Below, one piece after another: positions 1 through 6,545 of a stretch of DNA of 7,903 nt. Below the pieces are notes generated by a model, which was not told the origin of the DNA, ran no database searches, and saw nothing but the letters and a program-made list of their open reading frames with translations. This stretch comes from Capsulimonas sp. (GTDB lineage Bacteria > Armatimonadota > Armatimonadia > Armatimonadales > Capsulimonadaceae). Location: positions 1-7,903 of the forward strand of contig JAOQAA010000274.1 of NCBI GenBank assembly GCA_025963815.1, written 5' to 3'. Each line of letters opens with the position of its first letter. Positions within the stretch are counted from its first letter, which is position 1. The position numbers were made by a program, and so were the translations under genes.

Positions 1-239
1 ATCACGCCTCCACCCCCGCCGCCGCCTTCGCCCTGCTCTTCGTCGGTCTGCTTCCCGGCGCCAAAGCCGAACCCAAAACCATAACGGGTTTTGGCGACCG
101 GGATGATTGTCACGCCGTCCCGTTCCACAGGATCGCCAAAGACCTGGGATGAGCCAGCGCGGCCGCCGAGACTTTGGGCCAGCTTGTCGAGCATCTGGTC
201 CGCGAAGTCCGTGGATCTAGTCGTGCTTTCGTCACTCAT
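1..239 (-). CDS. GerW/YtfJ-like sporulation-family protein, 5' part only
   Basis: The visible 79 codons start at the ATG complementary to 237-239 and run off the left edge. Residues 33-50 (VFGDPVERDGVTIIPVAK) match my memory of the Spore_YtfJ/GerW core: a GDP(V/I)E turn, a TIIPV strand and then an aromatic/glycine run (YGFGFGFG, residues 53-60). The sequence then becomes acidic and poly-glycine (EGGGGGGG, about 71-78), as in many family members. No signal peptide is visible. In Bacillus, GerW (YtfJ) is a spore protein needed for germination. Homologues also occur in non-spore-formers with no known role, so the spore function should not be transferred here. The start is well supported by AGGAG seven nt upstream (complement of 247-251). 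An extended -10 promoter lies further upstream, so the gene can be transcribed independently of the synthetase gene before it. The C-terminal half is not visible. Confidence 0.75.
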   Translation of the reverse strand, partial: MSDESTTRSTDFADQMLDKLAQSLGGRAGSSQVFGDPVERDGVTIIPVAKTRYGFGFGFGAGKQTDEEQGEGGGGGGGV

Positions 240-295
240 TGCGCGTCTCCTGCTCCCCGGCCTTACAGAATCAAGTGCTCTTTGCCTCTAACGCA

Positions 296-304
296 ATTAT
301 ACCA
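296..304 (-). promoter_or_regulatory. Extended -10 promoter for the GerW-like gene
   Basis: On the minus strand this reads TGGTATAAT, a perfect TATAAT preceded by the TGn extension. It lies in the 125-nt gap between the synthetase stop and the GerW-like start, in the correct orientation. There is no good -35 hexamer 16-18 nt upstream, which is tolerated for extended -10 promoters. A start near position 289 would give a leader of about 50 nt. This is predicted from sequence only. Confidence 0.6.
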
Positions 305-364
305 GAGTATTTCGCTCGGCGGCGAGTTGATTTTTTGGTTCTTGGGACGTGTCCCGAGCCACTG

Positions 365-1504
365 TTATTCAAACAGGTGTGGTGCGAAGCGGGAAAGATT
401 ATCCGTGATTGGACCGTCGGATTCTCGAACTCCCATGCCGCGCGCGGCGCCGTCGATCACCCAGCTGCCGATGACCGGACGATTGCCGTCGAAGTTCGGA
501 ATTTTCGCGAGCGCCTGAAAGATATAGCCTTCCTCGCCGTAGTTGCCCTCGCTGCGCGTCAGACCCGTGTCGTCCTTGATCGTGACGTTCGCGCCCTCGC
601 GTGAGAAGAGGGGCTTCTTCACATAATAGCGCATCTCATGCGAGCGGCCAAAGTGCGCCTCCAGGAGATTGGGATGGTTTGGGTAAAGCTCCCAGAGGAT
701 CGGCAGGATACCCTTGCTGGACAGCAAAATCTTCCAAATCGGCTCGATCCACTGCACTTGCGGATACGTGGCGAGCGCGTTCTGCCCGAACGTCTCGGCG
801 AGGAGCCATTCCCAGGGATACAGCTTGAAGATCGACTTCATCGGATGCCCCTGAAGATCGACGAATCGCCGCGCGCCCGTGTCCCAGCCGATGTCATTGA
901 TATGGATGCCCTGAGTGATCAGCCCGGCTTCCTGGGCCGTATCGCGCAGCAGAGTCACGGTCATCAAATCTTCCGTGCTTTTGACATGCGTGAAGTAAAG
1001 GGGCGTCCCCGTCAAATAGCCGCCGGTCTTCAGCTCAGTCCACTTTTCAACCAATCCCTCCCAGATCGAGTTGAACTGGTCGGCGTCCGGGAACCGCTCC
1101 GTGAGCCAGCGCCACTGGACCACGGCCGCCTCCACGAGAGACGTCGGAGTGTCGGCGTTGTACTCCAGCATCTTCGGCGGGGAGACCCCATCATAGGCCA
1201 GATCGAAGCGTCCATAGATCGACGGCGGCTCGGCTTCCCAGGCGGCCTTGATCGTCTCGACCGCCGATGGGGGAACACCCAGCTCCGCGAACCGATTGTG
1301 ATCGATGACGTGCTGCGCGGCCTCCAGGCACATGGCGTGCAGCGTATTGGTCGCCGCTTCGATCTCATCGACCTGACGCGCCGTAAACCGATAATACGCC
1401 GACTCGTTCCAATACGGCTTGCCGTCGGTGCTGTGATAAACCAGCCCGAGGGCCTCGACTTTCGCCTGCCAATCGGGGCGAGGGGAGATTGCAATTCGCT
1501 GCAT
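365..1504 (-). CDS. Glutathionylspermidine synthase-like ATP-grasp enzyme (YgiC/YjfC type)
   Basis: The 379-residue product has the usual length of the YgiC/YjfC branch, which corresponds to the C-terminal synthetase half of E. coli Gss. Such enzymes form an amide bond between a carboxylate and an amine using ATP, but the substrate of the YgiC branch is not firmly established. Recognisable blocks in order are YGRFDLAYDG (97-106), LEYNADTPTSLVEA (113-126), KLYPWEWL (227-234), EPIWKILLSSKGILP (254-268), YVKKPLFSREGANV (294-307, the ATP-grasp lysine/loop region) and GSWVIDGAARGMGVRES (346-362). There is no N-terminal amidase domain and no signal peptide, so it is probably cytoplasmic and not a bifunctional Gss. 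The frame is open upstream to 1711, but that part is arginine-rich antisense of the lipoprotein gene. The ATG at 1504, 2 nt after that gene's TAA, gives the family N-terminus, with a GGAAG six nt upstream. The two genes are almost certainly translationally coupled. Confidence 0.88.
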   Translation of the reverse strand: MQRIAISPRPDWQAKVEALGLVYHSTDGKPYWNESAYYRFTARQVDEIEAATNTLHAMCLEAAQHVIDHNRFAELGVPPSAVETIKAAWEAEPPSIYGRFDLAYDGVSPPKMLEYNADTPTSLVEAAVVQWRWLTERFPDADQFNSIWEGLVEKWTELKTGGYLTGTPLYFTHVKSTEDLMTVTLLRDTAQEAGLITQGIHINDIGWDTGARRFVDLQGHPMKSIFKLYPWEWLLAETFGQNALATYPQVQWIEPIWKILLSSKGILPILWELYPNHPNLLEAHFGRSHEMRYYVKKPLFSREGANVTIKDDTGLTRSEGNYGEEGYIFQALAKIPNFDGNRPVIGSWVIDGAARGMGVRESDGPITDNLSRFAPHLFE

Positions 1505-1506
1505 CG

Positions 1507-1863
1507 TTAACTTCCGCCTCCGAAGCCGTGTCCGCCGCCGCCGAAAAAGCCGAAGCCGCCGCGCACCACCGATCCCGAAGGCGTGACGACGCGGCCGCTC
1601 GACGGCGCCGTGGCCGAGTATTCGCGCATATATGGACCCGAGCGGCTGCCGCCGTAAACCCAGTGGGGGTAGCGATAGTATCCGCCGCTTCCCACATAGG
1701 TGCTGCGGCACGCCGAATCCGGGAGAACCACCCCATTTTGGTCCACACAGTTCCGCTGCGTGTCATGGCTGCACCCCGTCAAAACCACCGCCGCCGCCAC
1801 CGCCGAAAGCAAAGCGCCCCGGCGCACACGCTCCCGCCGCTCTGTCCGATCGAACTCTGTCAT
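1507..1863 (-). CDS. Small glycine-rich lipoprotein, possibly YgiB-like
   Basis: The 118-residue product has an arginine-rich n-region (residues 7-15), a hydrophobic core (ALLSAVAAAVVL, 17-28) and a lipobox LTGC ending at Cys31, so it should be a lipid-anchored envelope protein. The mature part has two further cysteines (39 and 52), an aromatic Tyr/Gly stretch (about 58-72) and a glycine-rich tail (RGGFGFFGGGGHGFGGGS, 101-118). The start is chosen because it gives a complete lipoprotein signal. AAGGAG (complement of 1876-1881) lies 12 nt upstream, which is slightly far. The stop is 2 nt before the YgiC-like synthetase start, and the gene's last codons supply that start's ribosome binding site. 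In E. coli, ygiB (DUF1190 lipoprotein-like) precedes ygiC, and as I remember it YgiB also has an RGGFG motif near its C-terminus. Calling this a divergent YgiB counterpart is inference from synteny and that short motif. The molecular function is unknown. Confidence 0.8.
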   Translation of the reverse strand: MTEFDRTERRERVRRGALLSAVAAAVVLTGCSHDTQRNCVDQNGVVLPDSACRSTYVGSGGYYRYPHWVYGGSRSGPYMREYSATAPSSGRVVTPSGSVVRGGFGFFGGGGHGFGGGS

Positions 1864-1988
1864 GATCTTTAACTGCTCCTTATGTTTCGTTATGACCACA
1901 AAGACACGAAAAAGTTGCATCGCGGCGTTTGCTGGAAATTTGTGTAATACTGAGCGATAATGCGTAAGCGATTTTGAGACGGTAAAAC
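1864..1988. other. Divergent intergenic spacer
   Basis: This 125-nt spacer separates the minus-strand lipoprotein operon from the plus-strand HEAT/pilin block, so start signals for both would be expected here. It is AT-richer than the genes. A GATAAT at 1956-1961 on the plus strand could be a -10 element, but no acceptable -35 sits 16-18 nt upstream (TTGCTG at 1929-1934 is 21 nt away). I found no clear minus-strand promoter and no operator-like palindrome. Confidence 0.4.
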
Positions 1989-2555
1989 ATGATGACGAAA
2001 AAGTGGCTGCTGCTGCCGGTGTCGCTCGCATTTGCCGCCGCAATATACGGATATGTACGCCACCGACAATCCTATATGGGCGCGCGGGTCGCCGTGGAGC
2101 TTCAGCAAACCGGCGCCATGAATAAACCGGACGCCGAGCGCTTCGGGCGCATCCAAGACCAAACATTGGACCATGAGCCAGTGTCCGACGCGGATGCGGC
2201 TTGGCTCATCGACATCGCGCGTCGTCCAGGGACAACCGAGCAGATGGCGACGCGCCGGCAGTGGGCGGGCATTATTTTTATGGTCGCTTCGCTCGCCAAG
2301 GTTTCCCCGGCAAGGAAGGACGCCATTTTCACGTTCGCCGCCGAACTCACGGCGTATCGTAATCTCGTGGATTCCAAGACGGACGATAGCGGCCGCCGAC
2401 ACATGGCGTGTAATATTTTTAGGAACCTCCGCGACGATCGCGCACTGCCTTATCTGACGGTCTTAACTCACGATCCCGATGTGGTCGTCAGGGTCACGGC
2501 GCGGCATGATATCCGTTTGCTGACACACAAACTTCGCCCGGGGGAGCAGCCATGA
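1989..2555 (+). CDS. Hypothetical membrane-anchored protein with HEAT-like C-terminus
   Basis: I do not recognise a named family for this 188-residue protein. The N-terminus has two lysines followed by a hydrophobic segment ([18 protein letters not shown], 6-23) and then basic residues. This fits a signal anchor with most of the protein outside the cytoplasm, or an uncleaved signal peptide. The middle is charged and mainly helical. Residues about 136-181 (including [16 protein letters not shown] and [20 protein letters not shown]) look like a pair of HEAT-type helices, with the typical pattern of D-P-hydrophobics-V-R-x-x-A. The start could be either of two adjacent ATGs (1989 or 1992), and neither has a strong Shine-Dalgarno sequence. 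The stop overlaps the pilin-like start in an ATGA, so the two genes are probably coupled. A helper or scaffold role for the pilin-like partner is possible, but only context suggests it. Confidence 0.7.
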   Translation: MMTKKWLLLPVSLAFAAAIYGYVRHRQSYMGARVAVELQQTGAMNKPDAERFGRIQDQTLDHEPVSDADAAWLIDIARRPGTTEQMATRRQWAGIIFMVASLAKVSPARKDAIFTFAAELTAYRNLVDSKTDDSGRRHMACNIFRNLRDDRALPYLTVLTHDPDVVVRVTARHDIRLLTHKLRPGEQP

Positions 2556-3220
2556 TGCTGAAACGTTCCGGGTTCACATTGATCGAGCTGCTGGTTGTCA
2601 TCGCCATTGTCAGCATTTTGGCGGGGATCATTTTGCCGGTGCTGGCGCGCGTGCGGGAATCGGGACGGCGCACGCAGTGTCTTTCGAATTTGCGCCAGAT
2701 CGGACTGGCCGTTCAAACCTATTCGCAGGACTACGATGACAAGTTTCCTTACGGCGGTTCGCCCTGTGATTTGAACGGGAACGGATGGCTTTACACTCCC
2801 TACGCGGACGCGATTTCGGAGATGGATCCTATCCAAGTCGTCTTGTCTCCCTATCTCCGTAATTCATTGGTGTGGAAATGCCCTTCTGACCGAGGATTCA
2901 CGGCCTGTTCCGCATTGAACGGGTCTTCGTTGCCGCTGGATGCTTCTCCCACGGCCTATGGCAAGTATGGCGACAGCTATGAATACAATACTTATCTTAC
3001 GCTGCTTCAATACTCGCAATCGACCGTCCAGAAGACCGATTCCGCAGGCGGCGTACATGGCGCAACGGAGATTTTCTTATTCGCCGATGCCGTTGGCTCC
3101 TGGCACGGTGGCGGCCTGCTTGGTTCTGAGCGCTACAACATCGTATTTGTCGACGGACATGCCGTCAACGCCGATAGCGAGCGTACCCAACGGCTTTTTG
3201 CATTGACGATCGAGCCCTGA
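2552..3220 (+). CDS. Type IV pilin-like / pseudopilin protein with prepilin N-terminus
   Basis: The 222-residue product starts with a class III signal, [19 protein letters not shown]. Prepilin peptidase would cleave after Gly7 and methylate Phe8, and Glu12 is the conserved +5 glutamate. The hydrophobic helix (about 8-30) would anchor it in the inner membrane or pack it into a pilus or pseudopilus. It is followed by the typical [20 protein letters not shown] block (36-55) and [10 protein letters not shown]. Near the C-terminus His185 precedes FVDGHAV (199-205), the family's H-Xn-DG signature, but with 15 residues between His and DG rather than about nine. Cysteines at 43, 78, 109 and 118 could form disulfides. 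The ATG at 2552 or 2555 may be used, and GGAG at 2543-2546 suits the second slightly better (8 nt). Such genes are present in many copies in Armatimonadota and Planctomycetota, and their individual roles are mostly unknown. Confidence 0.87.
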   Translation: MMLKRSGFTLIELLVVIAIVSILAGIILPVLARVRESGRRTQCLSNLRQIGLAVQTYSQDYDDKFPYGGSPCDLNGNGWLYTPYADAISEMDPIQVVLSPYLRNSLVWKCPSDRGFTACSALNGSSLPLDASPTAYGKYGDSYEYNTYLTLLQYSQSTVQKTDSAGGVHGATEIFLFADAVGSWHGGGLLGSERYNIVFVDGHAVNADSERTQRLFALTIEP

Positions 3221-3327
3221 CCCTAGTTTTACGCAAAACCTCCCGGGGAAACTAATCGTGACAGACTGCGTCTAACAATGCGTCCATGGGTTGACATGGA
3301 CTTTATGAAATCGTGGGAGTAAACGCC

Positions 3328-4638
3328 ATGTGTATTCGACAGCAGTCCGCCGTGATATTCGTCCTGGCTGCGGTGCTTGGCTCGGCGCCGCCCAGCCAGG
3401 CGGCGCGGCGCGGCGCGATGAGCGTGTATCAGTACCAGGCGCCGCCGCAGTCGCCGGTCCGACTTCGGCCCGGCGGGCGGAGGCCGGGACGTAATGGACA
3501 GCCAGGGCAGCCGGGACGCAATGGGCAGATGGGGCGCAACGGCGCGGCGAAACAGTATCTGACTCTGCAGCTGTTTCAGGCGGTCCAGGCCAATAATCTA
3601 ACCGCCGTTCAAACACTGCTTGGGCAGGGTGCGGACGCCAACGCCAAGGACGCCTCGGGGGAGACGGCGCTGATCCAGGCGGTGCTGTCGGGAAATGTGG
3701 AGATGGTCAATCTGCTTCTGTCGCGGGGAGCGGGCATCAACGTTCCAGACGTCGCTGGGCATACGCCGCTGATGGCGGCGGCGAAGTATGAAGGTTCCGA
3801 CATGCTGGCGCCCCTGCTGGCTAAAGGCGCGGCGGTGAACTCGCGGGACACCGGAGGATATACCGCCCTGATCCTCGCCGCCGGCGCTGGGAAGGACGAG
3901 AATATTCCGCTGCTCCTTGGTAAGCAGGCGGAGGTGGACGCCAAGACTAAGGAAGGATACACTGCCTTGATGGTAGCGGCCGGCACGGGCAATGCTCCGA
4001 TCGCCAAGATGCTGCTCGGGAAAGGCGCCGATCCCAAAGCGGTCGACATCTTGGACAATACCGTGCTGATGGCGAGCGCGCAGGCCGGCGACGCCGTGAC
4101 CGCGCGCCTGTTGATCGCGGCGGGAGTCAATGTCAACGCCGCTGACAAGGACGGCTACACGGCTCTGATCCTTGCGGCGCGCGCCGGCAAGGCTAACCTT
4201 GTCGATCTTCTGATGGAGAATGGCGCCGACCTTAAGCCGAAAAACAAAGATGGATATACGGCGTTTCTGATGGCGGTGCGTGGCGGCAGTGTTCCGGCAG
4301 CCTCGGCGCTGCTGGACAAGGGCGCGGATCTCAAAGAAACGGACGGCGCCGGGGATGGGGCCTTGATCCATGCGTCCAAATACGACCGTCCGGAGATGGT
4401 TTCACTTTTGCTCAGCAATGGGTTTGAAATCAACGCCGTGAACAGCGCCGGCGAAACCGCGCTGATCACCGCCGCTAAGTCTGACTGTCCCGGAGTGGTT
4501 TCCCTTTTGCTGAAGAAGGGCGCCGACGCCGCAGTGAAAGACGCCTCCGGCTCCACCGCCGCGATGTGGGCGAGCACGATGGGATATCCGGACATCGTCA
4601 AGCTGCTGCCGATGCCGAGAGCGCCCGCGCGAGGATAA
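3328..4638 (+). CDS. Secreted ankyrin-repeat protein (11 repeats)
   Basis: The 436-residue product has a Sec signal peptide (hydrophobic 8-19, probable cleavage after SQA at residue 25). A basic, disordered linker (about 27-75) contains three GRNG motifs (54-57, 63-66, 69-72). The rest is an ankyrin solenoid. I count eleven repeats, each internal one exactly 33 residues, beginning near 81 and then at 109, 142, 175, 208, 241, 274, 307, 340, 373 and 406. The canonical G-x-TAL-x-x-AA and LL-x-x-GAD-x-x-x-x-D patterns are clear, and the last repeat is cut to a C-terminal cap. Ankyrin repeats bind proteins, and export would place this one in the periplasm or outside the cell. The ATG at 3328 is preferred over an in-frame GTG at 3313, because GGGAG (3315-3319) lies eight nt before the ATG. 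It is 107 nt from the pilin-like gene, so the two may or may not share a transcript. The binding partner is unknown. Confidence 0.9.
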   Translation: MCIRQQSAVIFVLAAVLGSAPPSQAARRGAMSVYQYQAPPQSPVRLRPGGRRPGRNGQPGQPGRNGQMGRNGAAKQYLTLQLFQAVQANNLTAVQTLLGQGADANAKDASGETALIQAVLSGNVEMVNLLLSRGAGINVPDVAGHTPLMAAAKYEGSDMLAPLLAKGAAVNSRDTGGYTALILAAGAGKDENIPLLLGKQAEVDAKTKEGYTALMVAAGTGNAPIAKMLLGKGADPKAVDILDNTVLMASAQAGDAVTARLLIAAGVNVNAADKDGYTALILAARAGKANLVDLLMENGADLKPKNKDGYTAFLMAVRGGSVPAASALLDKGADLKETDGAGDGALIHASKYDRPEMVSLLLSNGFEINAVNSAGETALITAAKSDCPGVVSLLLKKGADAAVKDASGSTAAMWASTMGYPDIVKLLPMPRAPARG

Positions 4639-4812
4639 GTAAGCAATCGAGCTTTTTGATCGCATGTAATCCCAAATTTTCAGAGTATTGGGTGGATTTG
4701 TTTCTCCGCGTTTCCAAACAAAAAGCCCTGTCGTAATTTCATTGTAAATCCATAAGTAAACATGGTAAAGAAATTGGATAAGCAGGTATATATCCCTGGA
4801 GGCGCGGCTCGA
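4639..4812 (+). promoter_or_regulatory. AT-rich leader upstream of the signalling operon, promoter not resolved
   Basis: This is the longest gap in the window and is distinctly AT-richer than its surroundings. It must separate or connect the ankyrin gene and the phosphatase operon. It holds two weak inverted repeats: CCCAA/TTGGG around 4671-4692, and TTTGTTT (4697-4703) with AAACAAA (4716-4722) around a 12-nt loop. Neither has a following U-tract, so I do not call a terminator. No -35/-10 pair at 16-18 nt spacing is convincing. It includes an in-frame ATG at 4762 that would extend the phosphatase by 17 residues. Confidence 0.35.
4798..4802 (+). promoter_or_regulatory. Ribosome binding site that decides the phosphatase start
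   Basis: GGAGG lies 10 nt before the ATG at 4813. The alternative ATG at 4762 has no purine-rich site upstream, and residues encoded between the two ATGs (MVKKLDKQVYIPGGAAR) show no family similarity that I recognise. The start at 4813 is therefore preferred. Confidence 0.6.
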
Positions 4813-6186
4813 ATGACGAACACAAAGATCGAAGCATCGGAAAAGCGCCTTTACACCCTGCGTCAGGCTCAAGGTAAGCAGGCGTCTCCAGAGCGTATCG
4901 TTTTGATGGAGGCGTTCCATGAGATCGAGGTGACGCTGGAAGAGCTTCGTGTCGTCGAGGAAGAGCTTCGCCGGCAGAATGATGAGCTGAGCGAGGCTCG
5001 GAATCTGGTTGAAGCCGAGAGGGTCCGCTATCGCCATCTGTTTGACCTCGCGCCGCACGGTTATGTGCTTACGGATGGTGATGGGATCATACTGGAGGCG
5101 AACCGGGCGGCGGCGGTGATGCTGAGCGTGGAGCAGAGGAACCTGCGGCGCAAGCCCATGGCGGTTTACCTTGGCCCCGGCGACAAAAGCGTCTTTTACC
5201 GGGAACTCAGCAGCCTTCGCAACGGAGACCGTCGCGTCGATTTCGATGCGAGAATCACACCGCGCGGCGCGGAGGTTTTCGACGCGAACATCGCGGCGTC
5301 GGCTGGCCCGAACGACTCCGGGCCTACCTATCTCTGGGTGGTCCAGGATATCACCGAACGCAAGCGCGCCGAGAATAAGCTCGCGGCGTTCGCCGCGGAG
5401 CTCGAAGATCGCGTCGAGCGGCGGACGATGCAGCTCAATGCCGCCTACGAGCATCAGCGGCGCATCGCGGAGACACTCCAGCTGGCGCTGATGCCGGCGG
5501 TCAGCCTGGAAGATCCGACGATCGATCTTTACACTGGATACGAAGCGGCGCTGGATGAAGCCCAGGTCGGCGGCGACTTCTGCGACGCCTTCGAATACGA
5601 TGGTCATATGGCTCTTGTGGTGGGTGATGTCTCCGGCAAGGGGCTGACCGCCGCCGTTTATACGTCTCAGGTCCGGTTTGTACTGCGCGCGTTTTTGAAC
5701 CAGGGCCTCGATGCAGCGGGCGCTTTGTCGCAGCTGAATGACTACATCTACGCCGCGCAGGGGCGGGGCGACTGGAACCCGAATACGTTCGTGGCAATCT
5801 CGCTGGTCATCGCCGTAAAGGGGCGGCGGGAGATCGAAATATTCACGGCGGGAATCGAGCCGATCCTGGTGCGGGCCTCGGGGGAGTACGAATTGATCCC
5901 AAACCAGGGGATGATCCTCGGTGTGTTCCCTGGATACCAATATGTTGCTGTGACCCGCACTCTGGAGCCGGGCGATATGGCGGTGCTGGCGACCGACGGC
6001 TTCGCTGAGGCGCGCCGGAACGGGACGTTTTTTGGATCGGAAGGATTGGCGCGGCTGACATACAAGTGCGCTATGGAGCACGACGAAATCACGGTTGCGG
6101 GCAAGGCCGTTCAGCGCGGATTGCGGGAGTATGCGGGCGGCGGTCTTCATGACGATATCTGTTTGCTCATTGCAAAAAGGAAATGA
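4813..6186 (+). CDS. PAS-domain PP2C/SpoIIE-type serine phosphatase (RsbU-like)
   Basis: The 457-residue product reads as coiled coil (about 30-72), PAS sensor domain (about 72-185, ending in WVVQDITERKRAE), a second signalling helix (186-225), and a SpoIIE/RsbU-type PP2C phosphatase domain (about 230-455). Metal-binding and catalytic motifs are present: VGGDFCDAF (252-260, Asp255), GDVSGKGLTAA (271-281, Asp272), NTFVAISL (324-331), ATDGFAEAR (393-401, Asp395) and GGLHDDICLL (443-452, Asp447/448). It should therefore be an active Mn/Mg-dependent phosphatase. Such proteins typically dephosphorylate STAS-domain anti-sigma-factor antagonists in partner-switching pathways, but no STAS or anti-sigma gene is visible here. 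One oddity is that the usual AGH-x-PP-like motif reads TAGIEP (345-350), so His is replaced by Ile. There is no membrane segment, so it is a cytosolic sensor. It is the first gene of a tight signalling cluster. Confidence 0.9.
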   Translation: MTNTKIEASEKRLYTLRQAQGKQASPERIVLMEAFHEIEVTLEELRVVEEELRRQNDELSEARNLVEAERVRYRHLFDLAPHGYVLTDGDGIILEANRAAAVMLSVEQRNLRRKPMAVYLGPGDKSVFYRELSSLRNGDRRVDFDARITPRGAEVFDANIAASAGPNDSGPTYLWVVQDITERKRAENKLAAFAAELEDRVERRTMQLNAAYEHQRRIAETLQLALMPAVSLEDPTIDLYTGYEAALDEAQVGGDFCDAFEYDGHMALVVGDVSGKGLTAAVYTSQVRFVLRAFLNQGLDAAGALSQLNDYIYAAQGRGDWNPNTFVAISLVIAVKGRREIEIFTAGIEPILVRASGEYELIPNQGMILGVFPGYQYVAVTRTLEPGDMAVLATDGFAEARRNGTFFGSEGLARLTYKCAMEHDEITVAGKAVQRGLREYAGGGLHDDICLLIAKRK

Positions 6187-6187
6187 T

Positions 6188-6535
6188 ATGGCATCCGACT
6201 CGATATCTCCTGACAATGTGACGATTCCATTACTGCAGGGTGAAATCTGCATGCAGTATACGCGGTGCGGGAAAGCCACATGCCGGTGCCGTGAGGGGAA
6301 CCTGCATGGACCCTACTACTATCGCGTGTGGCGCGACGGCGACAGTGTGCGCAAAGAATACGTGCGCCGCGAGCGCTTGATGGAGATCCAGGCGAGCTGC
6401 GACGCTTATCGTGCGCTGATGGAGCATCTGAAGCAAGCGCGCATTCAGCGCTTGGAGATTCAAAAGCGGATCCGCCACGAATGTCGTAAGATCAAGCCGC
6501 GGACCTCCGCAAATCCACAGGGCGCGGCGGCGTAA
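6188..6535 (+). CDS. Small cysteine-motif protein resembling DUF6788
   Basis: The 115-residue product has a compact N-terminal module: hydrophobic VTIPLLQGEI (11-20), then RCGKATCRC (26-34, C-x4-C-x-C) and HGPYYYRVWRDG (40-51), followed by a strongly basic helical tail (about 53-104) with additional Cys71 and Cys99. The combination of CGK-x-x-CRC, G-x-x-HGPYYY and a trailing helix matches what I remember of DUF6788, a small family of unknown function with a probable metal- or nucleic-acid-binding cysteine cluster. That assignment is from memory. The ATG at 6188 is 1 nt after the phosphatase stop and has AAGGA six nt upstream, so translation is probably coupled. Longer in-frame starts inside the phosphatase gene (from 6095) are unlikely because they overlap coding sequence and lack the family's N-terminus. 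The location between an RsbU-like phosphatase and a CheR gene suggests a signalling or nucleic-acid role, but no function can be stated. Confidence 0.8.
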   Translation: MASDSISPDNVTIPLLQGEICMQYTRCGKATCRCREGNLHGPYYYRVWRDGDSVRKEYVRRERLMEIQASCDAYRALMEHLKQARIQRLEIQKRIRHECRKIKPRTSANPQGAAA

Positions 6536-6545
6536 TACAGGGGCT

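Noticed and set aside
341..358. Inverted repeat CTTGGGA/TCCCGAG just after the synthetase stop, as a terminator
   Set aside because: The stem has a mismatch and, in the direction of transcription (minus strand), it is followed by A-rich rather than T-rich sequence. It does not meet the intrinsic terminator pattern.
638..1510. Plus-strand open frame of 290 codons
   Set aside because: It is antisense to the YgiC-like synthetase, whose family motifs are clear. The translation resembles no protein family.
1505..1711. 69-residue N-terminal extension of the synthetase
   Set aside because: The extension is antisense-like arginine-rich sequence overlapping the lipoprotein gene in another frame. The start at 1504 gives the usual family length.
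1890..2402. Minus-strand open frame of 170 codons across the divergent spacer
   Set aside because: It overlaps the plus-strand gene with a membrane anchor and an ATGA link to the pilin-like gene. No ribosome binding site or family similarity supports it.
3226..3239. GTTTT-ACGC-AAAAC hairpin after the pilin-like gene
   Set aside because: It is only a 5-bp, mostly A-T stem with no U-tract, too weak to call a terminator.
3291..3296. Perfect TTGACA upstream of the ankyrin gene
   Set aside because: No -10-like hexamer occurs 16-18 nt downstream; that position falls on the ribosome binding site. It is probably a chance match.
3600..4600. 99-bp periodicity considered as a CRISPR or tandem DNA repeat
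   Set aside because: The periodicity is the protein-coding ankyrin repeat. The DNA copies are diverged and there are no spacers.
4402..6279. Very long minus-strand open frame (625 codons) antisense to the ankyrin end and the phosphatase
   Set aside because: It lies opposite two genes with unmistakable domain motifs, its translation is low-complexity and Arg/His-rich with no recognisable domain, and it also reads through an AT-rich intergenic gap. Long antisense frames are expected from high-GC codon bias.
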